Counted from the first letter of the stretch, positions 1 through 7,561 are shown. The stretch: DNA of 11,589 nt from Alphaproteobacteria bacterium (GCA_013152625.1 JAADFY010000253.1:1-11589), one strand, 5' to 3'. Made by a program: numbers and translations. The notes: generated by a model from the letters alone, not told the origin.

Positions 1-1572
1 ACTCTGGAGTGGTTCACGGTGGCGCTGGCAACCCCGGGCTTTGGCTTTTCAGTCTGGACGAGTTTCTGGATCGGGTTGGCCGCCACCGCTACGGCCCTTG
101 CCATCGTTACGCTGTTTCTGGCCGGTTGGTGGGGCACCCGCCCATTTGCATTCGTCTCAAAACTGACCGCGCCCCTGCTGGCGGTGCCCCATGCGGCGGT
201 GGCCTTCGGGCTGGCATTTCTGGTGTTGCCGTCGGGTTGGTTTGTCCGGCTGTTCTCGCCATGGGCCACCGGCTTTGACCGCCCCCCGGACTGGCTGATC
301 GTTAATGATCCCGCTGGCTATACCCTTTATTTCGGGCTGGTTATCAAGGAAGTGCCCTTTTTGTTTCTCATGGCCCTGGCCGCGCTTTCCCAGGTCGGGG
401 CGTCCCGGCGCCTGCGCACGGCCCGCATGCTCGGATATGGCCGCGTCTGGGGCTGGATGGGTGCGGTGTTCCCCGCCGTTTACGCCCAGATACGCCTGCC
501 CGTGTATGCGGTCATCGCTTTTGCCGGCTCGGTGGTGGATATGGCCATGATTATTGGCCCGCTCACACCGCCGACGCTGGCGGTTCAGGTGCTGCGTATG
601 TCCAGCGATCCCGACCTGAATATGAAGTTTGCCGCCTCCGCCGCCGCGCTTGTCCAGCTCGGCGTGACCGTGTTTTCCCTGTTGGTGTGGTGGTGCGGCG
701 AAAAGCTGGTGGCCCGGCTTGGCCGGCACCTGCTCATGAACGGTCAGCGCCTGCGGGCTGATGTCGGCGTGCGGATCGGCGGCGCCGTGCTCATGGCGGT
801 GCCCGCCCTCATGATCATGCTCGGCATTGTGGCGCTGACCCTGTCGTCGGTGTCTTTGGTGTGGCGATTTCCCGATGCGTTTCCCGCCGAATTTACATTT
901 GACCACTGGGCCCGGGTCGTGCCCGGTCTTGCCGAGCCGGTGTTAAATACGGTTGTCATCGGCCTTGGCGCCACGGCCATTGCCCTGGTTCTGGTGCTGT
1001 CCAGCCTGGAAAACGGGTTTCGCAATCATCTTGATTTGCGCGGGCGGGCGCTTGGTCTCATATATGTGCCCCTGATCATGCCCCAGATCGCTTTTTTGCT
1101 CGGCCTGTTGATCGTGGCCCTGTGGGTCGGCGCGGAAGGCTCGGTCTGGGCGGTCACCTTTACCCATCTGGTTTTCGTCCTGCCCTACGTTTACCTGTCG
1201 TTGGCCGATCCCTACCAGAATTTTGATCCGCGCTATTTGCGTATTGCCGCCGCGCTGGGAAAAACCCCCTGGCAGGCTTTTTTCACGGTCCGGGTGCCCA
1301 TGATGTTGCGGCCCATTCTTGTGGCGGCGGCGCTGGGATTTGCCATTTCCGTGGCCCAGTATCTGCCCACGATACTCATTGGCGGCGGGCGGGTGCCCAC
1401 GGTGACCACAGAAGCGGTGGCCCTCGCTTCGGGTGGCGACCGGCGCCTGATTGGCGTTGTCGCCCAGATTCAGACATTGCTGGTGGTTGTGGGGTTTGTC
1501 GTGGCCGCTATTGTCCCCGCGCTGGTCTTCCGGCAACGTCGTCTCATGCAGATTTCCGAAACCGAGCGATGA
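1..1572 (+). CDS. ynjC: YnjC-type ABC transporter permease (two fused permease halves), 5' end cut by window
   Basis: Inner-membrane permease with two transmembrane halves in one chain, as in YnjC, ThiP and FbpB. The frame is open from base 1, so the 523 residues seen are the body and C-terminus; a GTG at 19 is in frame, but hydrophobic protein-like sequence precedes it and the real start is probably upstream. Two copies of the EAA-type cytoplasmic loop that docks on the ATPase are visible: one around 375-490 (ending in a 'RMLGYGRVWGW' stretch) and one around 1235-1320 ('AALGKTPWQAFF'). Many hydrophobic segments lie between them. The stop overlaps the next gene's start as ATGA, so the two are co-translated. 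Assignment to YnjC rather than ThiP rests mainly on the ATPase partner, which is clearly YnjD-like. Family members are often annotated as thiamine or spermidine/putrescine-like, but the substrate is not established. No binding-protein gene is visible; it would be upstream. Confidence 0.85.
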   Translation, partial: TLEWFTVALATPGFGFSVWTSFWIGLAATATALAIVTLFLAGWWGTRPFAFVSKLTAPLLAVPHAAVAFGLAFLVLPSGWFVRLFSPWATGFDRPPDWLIVNDPAGYTLYFGLVIKEVPFLFLMALAALSQVGASRRLRTARMLGYGRVWGWMGAVFPAVYAQIRLPVYAVIAFAGSVVDMAMIIGPLTPPTLAVQVLRMSSDPDLNMKFAASAAALVQLGVTVFSLLVWWCGEKLVARLGRHLLMNGQRLRADVGVRIGGAVLMAVPALMIMLGIVALTLSSVSLVWRFPDAFPAEFTFDHWARVVPGLAEPVLNTVVIGLGATAIALVLVLSSLENGFRNHLDLRGRALGLIYVPLIMPQIAFLLGLLIVALWVGAEGSVWAVTFTHLVFVLPYVYLSLADPYQNFDPRYLRIAAALGKTPWQAFFTVRVPMMLRPILVAAALGFAISVAQYLPTILIGGGRVPTVTTEAVALASGGDRRLIGVVAQIQTLLVVVGFVVAAIVPALVFRQRRLMQISETER

Positions 1573-2204
1573 GCACGGGTGCCGGCTTGCGGCTGGAAAG
1601 AGTTGAGATTTTTCTTGGGGCAACCCGGCTGTTGTCCATCGACGCCCACATTCAACCGGGGCGGAACCTGACCATAATGGGGCCCTCAGGAACCGGGAAA
1701 TCGGCCCTGATCGCATTTATTTCAGGGTTCTTGCCCCCCGCATTTTCAGCCAGCGGCCGGGTGGTCCTAAACGGCACTGACATGACCGGCATCGCACCCG
1801 AACAGCGCCATATGGGCACCCTGTTTCAGGATGCGTTGCTGTTTCCCCATCTTTCGGTGTCCGAAAACCTGCTTTTTGCCTTGCCCGCTGGTGGCAACCG
1901 GGCCCAGCGTTGCGATAAAGTGGAGGCTTTGCTTGATCAGGTGGGCCTGGGGGATCTGGCGGCCCGGGACCCCGGCACCCTGTCGGGCGGACAGGCGGCA
2001 AGGGTGGCTCTCATGCGCGTCCTGGCTGCCGAGCCTTCCGTGCTGCTGCTGGACGAACCCTTTTCGCGGCTGGACATTCCCCGCCGGGATGCCGTGCGTG
2101 AATTTGTGTTTTCAACCGCCCGCAACCGGGGCCTGCCCTCACTGCTCGTCACCCATGATACCGCCGATGCCGAAGCCGCCGGTGGGGAAGTGATTGCCGT
2201 GTGA
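1569..2204 (+). CDS. ynjD: YnjD-type ABC transporter ATP-binding protein
   Basis: ATPase subunit (211 aa) that powers the upstream permease. All ABC motifs are present: Walker A GPSGTGKS at residues 38-45, Q-loop Gln87 in LFQDALLF, signature LSGGQ at 138-142, Walker B LLLDEP at 159-164 and the H-loop His196 in VTHD. The stretches FQDALLF, LLLDEPFSRLD and REFVFS resemble E. coli YnjD (about 217 aa) more than ThiQ, and the length fits. The ATG overlaps the permease stop by four bases (ATGA), so translational coupling is likely. It ends 144 bases before the next gene. The protein lacks a C-terminal regulatory domain. Family assignment is firm, while the substrate of the complex is unknown. Confidence 0.9.
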   Translation: MSTGAGLRLERVEIFLGATRLLSIDAHIQPGRNLTIMGPSGTGKSALIAFISGFLPPAFSASGRVVLNGTDMTGIAPEQRHMGTLFQDALLFPHLSVSENLLFALPAGGNRAQRCDKVEALLDQVGLGDLAARDPGTLSGGQAARVALMRVLAAEPSVLLLDEPFSRLDIPRRDAVREFVFSTARNRGLPSLLVTHDTADAEAAGGEVIAV

Positions 2205-2226
2205 AACACGGGCCGGTGCATAGTGA

Positions 2227-2246
2227 TTTTGACCATTTGTTCAAAA
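2227..2246. repeat. Inverted repeat TTTTGA-N8-TCAAAA, candidate operator
   Basis: Perfect 6-base arms (2227-2232 and 2241-2246) around an 8-base spacer. The arms overlap a TTGACC that resembles a -35 element. The symmetry and position upstream of a catabolic operon suggest a dimeric repressor site, but I cannot assign a regulator family. Confidence 0.4.
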
Positions 2247-2260
2247 ATTGCCGATTTTTG
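2242..2260. repeat. Inverted repeat CAAAAAT-TGCCG-ATTTTTG, candidate operator
   Basis: Perfect 7-base arms (2242-2248 and 2254-2260) around TGCCG. It shares bases 2242-2246 with the upstream palindrome, so two proteins, or two modes of one protein, could not occupy both fully. An AT-rich stem this short is a poor terminator, so a protein-binding site is the more likely reading. Confidence 0.4.
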
Positions 2261-2332
2261 CTTGCGATAGCATCGTGAAACCGCTTCAATTCCTTTTTTG
2301 CCGGTCCTTTGTAGAATCTGGTTCCGGTCAGC

Positions 2333-2339
2333 AGGGAGA
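2333..2339 (+). promoter_or_regulatory. Ribosome binding site AGGGAGA that fixes the binding-protein start
   Basis: AGGGAGA ends 9 bases before the ATG at 2349. This supports that start over the in-frame ATG at 2298, which would put 17 residues of non-signal-like sequence (including a Cys and several Arg) ahead of a clean signal peptide. It is the best ribosome binding site in the operon, in line with high expression of a binding protein. Confidence 0.75.
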
Positions 2340-2348
2340 AACGATAAA

Positions 2349-3353
2349 ATGAAACCCATCAATATCACGGCAGCCGCCCTTGGCGGTCTTGCCCTGGCAG
2401 CGCTCATGACAGCATCTGCCGTCGCCGAACCGGCCCTTATTTACGATGCTGCCGGCAAATTCGACAAATCCTTCAATGAAATGGCCTTCGGCGGTGCCGA
2501 AATGTACAAGGCCGAGACCGGCAACGATTATTCCGATCTCGAAATTTCCGAGGACAGCCAGCGTGAGCAGGCCTTGCGCCGCTTTGCCAGCCGGGGTGCC
2601 AACCCCATCGTTGTGCCCGGCTTTACCTGGGCCGAGCCTGTTGCGGTAGTGGCGGCTGAATTTCCCGACACAAATTTTGCCATCATCGATGCCGTCGTTG
2701 ATGCCCCCAATGTCCGTTCGGTGCTGTTTTCCGAGCAGGAAGGCACTTTTCTGGTTGGCGCACTGGCGGCCATGAAAACCGAAACCGGGACCGTGGGCTT
2801 TATTACCGCCTTTGATTTCCCGCTGTTGCAGGCCTTTGGCTGCGGATATGTGCAGGGCGTCAAGCAGATCAACGCCGATGTCAACGTCTTGCAAAACTTC
2901 ATCGGCACCGGATTTGACGCCTTTTCCGATCCCAACACGGCCAACGAGATTGGCATTTCCCAGCTTGAGCGGGGCGCCGACGTGATCTTTGCCGCCGCAG
3001 GCGGGGCCGGTGAGGGCGCCCTTCGCGCCGCCGCTGAAGCCGGCAAGTTCGGCATTGGCGTGGACTCAAACCAGAACTATCTGTTCCCCGGCAACATGCT
3101 CACTTCCATGGTCAAGCGGGTTGATGTGGCCGTGGCCAACGCTTTTACCGATCAGCTCAACGGTGAATTCACCGCCGGTACTCAGATCATGAACCTTGAG
3201 TCGGGCGGAGTCAGCGCCGCCATGGACGAGTTCAACGAGGCGCTCATTACCGACGAGATGCGCGCCACCCTGGAAGATCTGACCGCCAGGATCATTTCCG
3301 GCGAGATCAAGGTCCATGATTACCGGTCTGACAACAGCTGCCCGGTTTCTTGA
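2349..3353 (+). CDS. BMP/PnrA-family nucleoside ABC transporter substrate-binding protein
   Basis: Periplasmic receptor (334 aa) of a BMP-type importer, the family of Treponema PnrA (TmpC) that binds nucleosides. Residues 1-26 form a Sec signal peptide with an AVA|E cleavage site. There is no lipobox Cys, unlike Gram-positive members, so it should be free in the periplasm. Family landmarks are the FDKSFNE stretch at 38-44, FGCGYVQGVK at 163-172, GVDSNQ at 237-242 and TSMVKRVDVAV at 252-262. By analogy with PnrA, Asp39, Asn43, Asp114, Asp239 and Lys256 are likely ribose/base contacts. Cys165 and Cys331 are the only cysteines in the mature protein and could form a disulphide (inference). It is first in the operon, followed 21 bases later by its ATPase. 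Purine versus pyrimidine preference cannot be read from the sequence, but the downstream Cdd and DeoA favour pyrimidine (deoxy)nucleosides. Confidence 0.92.
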   Translation: MKPINITAAALGGLALAALMTASAVAEPALIYDAAGKFDKSFNEMAFGGAEMYKAETGNDYSDLEISEDSQREQALRRFASRGANPIVVPGFTWAEPVAVVAAEFPDTNFAIIDAVVDAPNVRSVLFSEQEGTFLVGALAAMKTETGTVGFITAFDFPLLQAFGCGYVQGVKQINADVNVLQNFIGTGFDAFSDPNTANEIGISQLERGADVIFAAAGGAGEGALRAAAEAGKFGIGVDSNQNYLFPGNMLTSMVKRVDVAVANAFTDQLNGEFTAGTQIMNLESGGVSAAMDEFNEALITDEMRATLEDLTARIISGEIKVHDYRSDNSCPVS

Positions 3354-3374
3354 TCAGCACGCGATAAAACGGGG

Positions 3375-4976
3375 ATGGCAAATTCTCCCCCAGCAAACGA
3401 TCAGCGGCCCTCCGGGGCCGCTGATTCGGAATATGCGGTCGAACTGGTCGGCATCAACAAGAGCTTTGGCGCCGTTCACGCCAACAAGAATATCGACCTG
3501 AAAGTCAAACGCGGCACCGTCCACGGCATTGTCGGGGAAAACGGGGCCGGTAAATCCACCCTGATGTCGATTTTATACGGCTTTTACACCGCCGACAGCG
3601 GTGATATTTTCGTCAACGGCGAAAAAGTCTCCATCACCGATTCCCGCCATGCGCTTCGTTTGGGGATCGGCATGGTCCATCAGCATTTCATGCTGGTTGA
3701 AAATTTCACGGTTCTGGAAAACATCATTCTGGGCGCCGAGGACAGCGCCTTGCTCACCCCCAGTCTGGCCCGGGCCCGTGCCGAACTGGCCACCCTGGCG
3801 AAGGACTATTCCCTTGAGGTCGATCCGGACGCGGTGGTCGAAGAAGTCTCGGTGGGCCACCAGCAGCGCGTTGAAATCCTAAAGGCCCTTTATCGCGGCG
3901 CCGAAGTGCTCGTGCTCGACGAGCCCACCGGTGTGCTCACCCCCGCCGAGGCCGATCATCTGTTTCGCATTCTTGAGCAGCTTCGCGAGCAGGGCAAAAC
4001 CATCATTTTCATCACCCATAAACTCCGCGAGATCATGGCCATCACCGATAGTGTGTCGGTCATGCGCCAGGGCGAAATGGTCAGGACGCTGGCCACCGCC
4101 GACACCGACCCCGCCGAGCTGGCCGAGCTCATGGTCGGGCGCCGGGTGTTGCTGCAGGTTAAAAAGGGTGCCGCCAACCCTGGTGAAACGCGGCTCGAAG
4201 TGCGCGATCTGGTGGTCAAGGACGAAATGGGCGTGGTCCGGGTCAAGGGCGTCAATTTTGAGGTTAAAGCCGGCGAGATCGTCGGCATTGCCGGGGTCGC
4301 GGGCAATGGCCAGTCGGAATTGCTCGAAGCTGTTTCAGGCATGACCGCGCCGGTTCTGGGCGACGTGATTGTCTCGGGCAAACGGGTTTCATTTCATGGG
4401 GATGACGGGGCAGGGCGCTTGCGCAAGGCCGGCATGGCCCATGTGCCCGAAGACCGGCAGCGCATGGGGCTGGTGACATCCTACGAGGAGTGGGAAAACT
4501 CCATTCTTGGCTATGAGAGCGACAAACGGTATGGGGCCGGCTTGTCCCTTGATATTCCCGCCGCCCGCAATGAGGCCCGCCGGCGCATTGAAAAGTTTGA
4601 TATTCGCCCCGCCGATTGCCGCCTGAAGACAGCCAAATTTTCTGGCGGCAACCAGCAGAAAATCGTGCTGGCCCGGGAAATGGATCGCGAACTTGAGGTG
4701 CTCATTGTCGGCCAGCCCACCCGTGGCGTCGATATTGGCGCAATTGAGTTCATCCATTCCCAGATCATCGCCATGCGCGACGCGGGCAAAGCGATATTGC
4801 TCGTTTCGGTGGAACTCGATGAAATCCGCTCCCTCTCCGATCGCATTCTGGTCATGTTTGATGGCAACCTGATTGCCGAGGTCGACCCCGCCGACGCCGA
4901 TGAAAGAACGTTGGGGCTTTATATGGCCGGGGTGGAAGAACCCGCCACAGAATCCGACGCGGTCGCCGCCCCATGA
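3375..4976 (+). CDS. Nucleoside ABC transporter ATP-binding protein, two fused NBDs
   Basis: ATPase (533 aa) with two nucleotide-binding domains in tandem, as in RbsA/YufO-type importers. NBD1 looks active: Walker A GENGAGKS at 54-61, Q-loop Gln103, signature VSVGHQQ at 158-164, Walker B with Asp182-Glu183 and H-loop His215. NBD2 is degenerate in the usual way for this family: its Walker A (GVAGNGQS, 307-314) lacks the Lys, the Walker B Glu is Gln447 and the H-loop His is replaced (Ser478). Its signature FSGGNQQ (422-428) is intact, so one composite ATP site should hydrolyse. The start at 3375 is the only in-frame candidate between the upstream stop and the first conserved strand (residue 20). 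It has a poor ribosome binding site, with GGGG touching the ATG. Codons 9-18 carry a strong hairpin. The stop overlaps the first permease as ATGA. Confidence 0.93.
   Translation: MANSPPANDQRPSGAADSEYAVELVGINKSFGAVHANKNIDLKVKRGTVHGIVGENGAGKSTLMSILYGFYTADSGDIFVNGEKVSITDSRHALRLGIGMVHQHFMLVENFTVLENIILGAEDSALLTPSLARARAELATLAKDYSLEVDPDAVVEEVSVGHQQRVEILKALYRGAEVLVLDEPTGVLTPAEADHLFRILEQLREQGKTIIFITHKLREIMAITDSVSVMRQGEMVRTLATADTDPAELAELMVGRRVLLQVKKGAANPGETRLEVRDLVVKDEMGVVRVKGVNFEVKAGEIVGIAGVAGNGQSELLEAVSGMTAPVLGDVIVSGKRVSFHGDDGAGRLRKAGMAHVPEDRQRMGLVTSYEEWENSILGYESDKRYGAGLSLDIPAARNEARRRIEKFDIRPADCRLKTAKFSGGNQQKIVLAREMDRELEVLIVGQPTRGVDIGAIEFIHSQIIAMRDAGKAILLVSVELDEIRSLSDRILVMFDGNLIAEVDPADADERTLGLYMAGVEEPATESDAVAAP
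3399..3426 (+). repeat. Strong GC-rich hairpin (12-bp stem, TCCG loop) in the 5' end of the ATPase gene
   Basis: TCAGCGGCCC (3401-3410), loop TCCG (3411-3414), then GGGCCGCTGA (3415-3424) is a perfect 10-bp stem. It extends by A3400-T3425 and a G3399-T3426 wobble. No T run follows, so it is not a canonical terminator. It begins 45 bases after the binding-protein stop and lies in a non-conserved N-terminal stretch of the ATPase. A hairpin at this point in an importer operon could protect the 3' end of the binding-protein mRNA and damp translation of the ATPase. This role is inferred; the structure itself is directly visible. Confidence 0.75.
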
Positions 4977-6124
4977 GCGCCCGCACCGAATTGCCCCGCT
5001 GGGTGACCCTGGCCCTCATGCCGGCCCTCAATGTCGCCCTGGCATTTGTCATTGGTGGGCTGGTGGTGCTGGCCATTGGCGAAAGTCCCCTTGAGGCTAT
5101 CCAGATTCTTATGTTCGGCGCCTTCGGCTATGGCGAGGGGTGGGGGTTCACCCTCCATTTTGCCACCAATTTCGTCTTTACCGGCCTGGCGGTAGCCCTG
5201 GCCTATCAGGCGGGGCTGTTTAACATTGGCGTGGAGGGACAGGCCTATGTGGCCGGTCTGGCCCTGGTGGCCGGTCTGGCTGTGGATCAGATCCACTGGT
5301 CGGTGGTTCTCATCACCACCACTCTTGTTGCTATGGCGTTGGGCGCGATCTGGGCCGCCATTCCGGGCTATCTGCAGGCCAAACGCGGTTCCCACATCGT
5401 TATCACCACCATCATGTTCAACTTTATCGCCGCCGCGTTCATGAGCTATATGCTCACCCAGGTGTTCTCACGCCCCGGCGCCAACTCCGAAACCGAAACC
5501 CTTGATGCCATTGGCCGTTTGCCCCTGTTGCGCGAATTCATGCCGTTTTTTGGCCGTTCCCCGGTCAATATCACCATATTCCTCGCCATCGCCGCCCTGA
5601 TCGGGGTCTATTATCTCATCTGGCACACCAAGCTGGGCTTCAAGATCCGCGTTCTGGGCCAGAACCCCAACGCGGCCCGTTACGCCGGGATTTCAGCGGT
5701 CTCGATCATCATCATCACCATGGCCCTTTCGGGCGCCCTGGCCGGCATGGTTGCGGTTAACGAAGCGGTAGGTGTGCAAAAGCGCCTGATCATTGGCTAT
5801 GTGGGCGGTTATGGTTTTGTCGGAATAGCGGTGGCCTTTATGGGCCGGTCCCATCCGGTGGGGGTTTTGCTGGCCGCATTATTGTTTGGCGCCCTGTTTC
5901 AGGGCGGCCAGGAACTCAATTTCGAGATGCCTTCTGTCAGCTCCGATCTGGTGGTTATTATTCAGGCTCTGGTGATCCTGTTTACCGGCGCCATGTCCGA
6001 AATGTTCCGCCCCGCTTTGGAGCGCCTGTTCATTCGCGCCAAACCGCCACCGGAAAAAGCCGTGGCCCCGGCGCCGCCCGCCAACCAGCCCAAATCCTCA
6101 GGTGAACAAGGTTCCGGTCAATGA
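4973..6124 (+). CDS. Nucleoside ABC transporter permease 1 (BPD_transp_2 family)
   Basis: Inner-membrane permease (383 aa), one of two that form the import channel. About nine or ten hydrophobic segments are visible, for example near residues 14-36, 64-80, 109-131, 141-163, 199-217, 238-262, 296-312 and 325-341. Family landmarks are AGLFNIGVEGQ (80-90) and the cytoplasmic GQNPNAARYAGI loop (229-240), which corresponds to the GENPTALDTAGI loop of the second permease. Residues 353-383 form a polar Pro/Ala-rich tail, probably cytoplasmic and disordered. No ribosome binding site is seen; the ATG overlaps the ATPase stop (ATGA), so translation is probably coupled. The 3' end overlaps permease 2 in the same way. 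Confidence 0.92.
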   Translation: MSARTELPRWVTLALMPALNVALAFVIGGLVVLAIGESPLEAIQILMFGAFGYGEGWGFTLHFATNFVFTGLAVALAYQAGLFNIGVEGQAYVAGLALVAGLAVDQIHWSVVLITTTLVAMALGAIWAAIPGYLQAKRGSHIVITTIMFNFIAAAFMSYMLTQVFSRPGANSETETLDAIGRLPLLREFMPFFGRSPVNITIFLAIAALIGVYYLIWHTKLGFKIRVLGQNPNAARYAGISAVSIIIITMALSGALAGMVAVNEAVGVQKRLIIGYVGGYGFVGIAVAFMGRSHPVGVLLAALLFGALFQGGQELNFEMPSVSSDLVVIIQALVILFTGAMSEMFRPALERLFIRAKPPPEKAVAPAPPANQPKSSGEQGSGQ

Positions 6125-7089
6125 GCTATACCGCCATCCTTTTTCTGCTTGATAGTAGCGTGCGCCTGGCCGTGCCATTGCTGCTGGCCGGCCTCGCCGG
6201 GCTTTACTCGGAACGCGCCGGGGTGGTGGACATCGGGCTGGAGGGCAAGATGCTCGGCGCCGCGTTTGCTGCCGCTGCGGCGGCTGCGGTAACCGGTTCG
6301 GCCTGGATCGGGCTGCTTGCCGCCATTGGTGTGTCGACTGCCATGTCCATGATTCACGCCCTTGCCTCGATTAACATGCGCGGCAATCAGATCATTTCCG
6401 GCGTGGCGCTCAATTTTCTCGCCCTGGGCACCACCATCGTGCTGGGCGATGCCTGGTTCAAGCGCGGCGGTATAACCCCCACCCTTTCGCTGGATCAGCG
6501 TTTTGGCCCCATCGAGCTGCCCTTTGTCGCCGAGGCCGCCAATGTGCCCATCATCGGCGAGCTTTATGTCCAGTTGATTTCGGGGCACAATATTTTGGTC
6601 TATGTCGCCTTTCTGGCTGTGCCGGTCACCGCCTGGGTCCTGTTCAAGACCCGGTTCGGGCTTCGCCTTCGCGCCTGCGGCGAGAACCCAACCGCCCTCG
6701 ATACGGCCGGCATTTCGGTCTATTTCCTGCGCTACAAGGCCCTTGTGGTCACTGGCGTTTTGTGTGGGCTGGCCGGGGCTTATCTGTCCATCGGCCAGGG
6801 GGCGAATTTTACTGACAACATGACCGCCGGTCGCGGCTTTATTGCCCTTGCCGCCCTCATTTTTGCCAAATGGCGGCCCTGGGGCCTGCTCAACACGTGT
6901 TTGCTGTTCGGGTTTCTCGCCTCCTTGCAGATCCGCCTGCAGGGGCTGGAATTGCCCGGCATCGGCCAGGTGCCGGTGCAGGCCATTCAGGCCCTGCCGT
7001 ATATCTTGACCGTGGTGTTGCTGGCCGGGCTGGTGGGCCGGGCCATCCCGCCCAAGGCTATCGGCCAGCCCTATATCAAGGAGCGTTGA
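6121..7089 (+). CDS. Nucleoside ABC transporter permease 2 (BPD_transp_2 family)
   Basis: Second inner-membrane permease (322 aa) of the BMP-type importer, paralogous to the first. Landmarks are AGVVDIGLEGK (33-43), an Ala-rich membrane segment at 46-58 and the GENPTALDTAGI loop at 187-198. Hydrophobic segments recur to about residue 307, followed by a short polar tail. It is shorter than permease 1 because it lacks the N-terminal extension and the C-terminal tail, which is the normal pattern for the pair. It overlaps permease 1 by ATGA and ends only six bases before the cytidine deaminase start, placing import and catabolism in one transcript. Confidence 0.92.
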   Translation: MSYTAILFLLDSSVRLAVPLLLAGLAGLYSERAGVVDIGLEGKMLGAAFAAAAAAAVTGSAWIGLLAAIGVSTAMSMIHALASINMRGNQIISGVALNFLALGTTIVLGDAWFKRGGITPTLSLDQRFGPIELPFVAEAANVPIIGELYVQLISGHNILVYVAFLAVPVTAWVLFKTRFGLRLRACGENPTALDTAGISVYFLRYKALVVTGVLCGLAGAYLSIGQGANFTDNMTAGRGFIALAALIFAKWRPWGLLNTCLLFGFLASLQIRLQGLELPGIGQVPVQAIQALPYILTVVLLAGLVGRAIPPKAIGQPYIKER

Positions 7090-7095
7090 GCGGGT

Positions 7096-7497
7096 ATGGA
7101 TAGCGTCGATCAGGCCTTGTTCGAGGCGGCGCAAAAGGTGCGCGCCAACGCCCATGTGCCCTATTCGAAGTTTGCCGTTGGTGCTGCCGTGCTGGCCGAT
7201 GACGGGAAAATTTACGCCGGCTGCAATGTGGAAAACGCCGCCTATCCGCAAGGGTGCTGCGCGGAAGCTTCGGCCATATCGCAAATGGTCGGGCAGGGGG
7301 CCAAACGCATCACCCGGGTTTTTGTGGTGGGGCCGGGCACCAAGCCGGTCACCCCGTGCGGCGGGTGCCGCCAGCGGTTGCGCGAATTTGCCGCCCTTGA
7401 TGTGCCCATAACGTGTCTGGGGGAGGATGGCGCCCCCCTGCACACCACCCTGGGCGCCCTTTTGCCCCATTCGTTCGGGCCTGAGTTTTTGCTCTAG
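7096..7497 (+). CDS. cdd: Cytidine deaminase
   Basis: Zinc enzyme (133 aa) that deaminates cytidine and deoxycytidine to uridine and deoxyuridine in the cytoplasm. The length fits the short homotetrameric class. Zinc ligands are Cys55 (in CAEA, with catalytic Glu57), Cys88 and Cys91 (PCGGCR). The substrate-binding NVENAAYP stretch is at 44-51, and VPYSKFAVGAAV at 21-32 is the usual N-terminal block. AAGGAG at 7078-7083 lies 12 bases before the ATG, inside the end of permease 2, and the intergenic gap is six bases. Its place directly after the importer supports (deoxy)cytidine as an imported substrate. A 95-base gap with inverted repeats follows. Confidence 0.95.
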   Translation: MDSVDQALFEAAQKVRANAHVPYSKFAVGAAVLADDGKIYAGCNVENAAYPQGCCAEASAISQMVGQGAKRITRVFVVGPGTKPVTPCGGCRQRLREFAALDVPITCLGEDGAPLHTTLGALLPHSFGPEFLL

Positions 7498-7503
7498 CGC
7501 CGA

Positions 7504-7524
7504 CACCGGTTGGCCAAACCGGTG
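7504..7524 (+). terminator. Hairpin after cdd, possible weak or partial terminator
   Basis: CACCGGTT (7504-7511), loop GGCCA, AACCGGTG (7517-7524): perfect 8-bp stem beginning seven bases after the cdd stop. No T tract follows (CCCTCGTATT), so efficient Rho-independent termination is doubtful. It could instead stabilise the upstream mRNA or be a processing site. The core TTGGCCAA (7510-7517) is itself a palindrome. Confidence 0.35.
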
Positions 7525-7546
7525 CCCTCGTATTAAGGTGATCGGG

Positions 7547-7561
7547 TGCCGATTAACGGCA
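7547..7561. repeat. Inverted repeat TGCCG-ATTAA-CGGCA in the cdd-deoC gap
   Basis: Perfect 5-base arms around ATTAA, 31 bases before the deoC start. It could be an internal operator or a second small RNA stem. The gap 7498-7592 otherwise shows only a TATTAA (7531-7536) that might be a -10 element, with no convincing -35 partner. Confidence 0.3.

Larger units (their letters stand above)
2205..2348 (+). promoter_or_regulatory. Probable promoter/operator region of the nucleoside operon
   Basis: Largest non-coding gap in the window, between the YnjD-type gene and the nucleoside importer, and clearly more AT-rich than the flanking genes. It contains two overlapping inverted repeats (2227-2246 and 2242-2260) and a short one, CGAT-AGC-ATCG at 2265-2275. 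A TTGACC at 2229-2234 looks like a -35 element but has no convincing -10 at the usual distance. TTGCGA (2262-2267) followed after 17 bases by TTCAAT (2285-2290) is another weak pair. I infer a promoter here from the change of gene set, the gap length and the palindromes; the exact start site cannot be read off. Confidence 0.5.

Noticed and set aside
157..906. Long open frames on the - strand (such as 157-906 and 6118-7506) as genes
   Set aside because: They lie opposite well-supported genes in GC-rich DNA, and their translations are rich in Gly, His, Gln and Arg with no recognisable motifs. They look like shadows of the + strand codon pattern.
2197..2211. Inverted repeat CCGTGT-GAA-ACACGG across the YnjD-type gene's stop codon as a terminator
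   Set aside because: The stem is only 6 bp and no T run follows directly; the nearest TTTT is at 2227-2230, 15 bases on. It may be chance.
2298..2348. Upstream in-frame ATG at 2298 as the binding-protein start
   Set aside because: It would put 17 non-signal-like residues before a clean signal peptide, and it ignores the AGGGAGA placed correctly for the ATG at 2349.
4264..4976. Loss of Walker A Lys, Walker B Glu and H-loop His in the second NBD as decay of the ATPase
   Set aside because: This asymmetry is usual in double-NBD sugar and nucleoside importers, and the signature motif needed for the composite site is intact.
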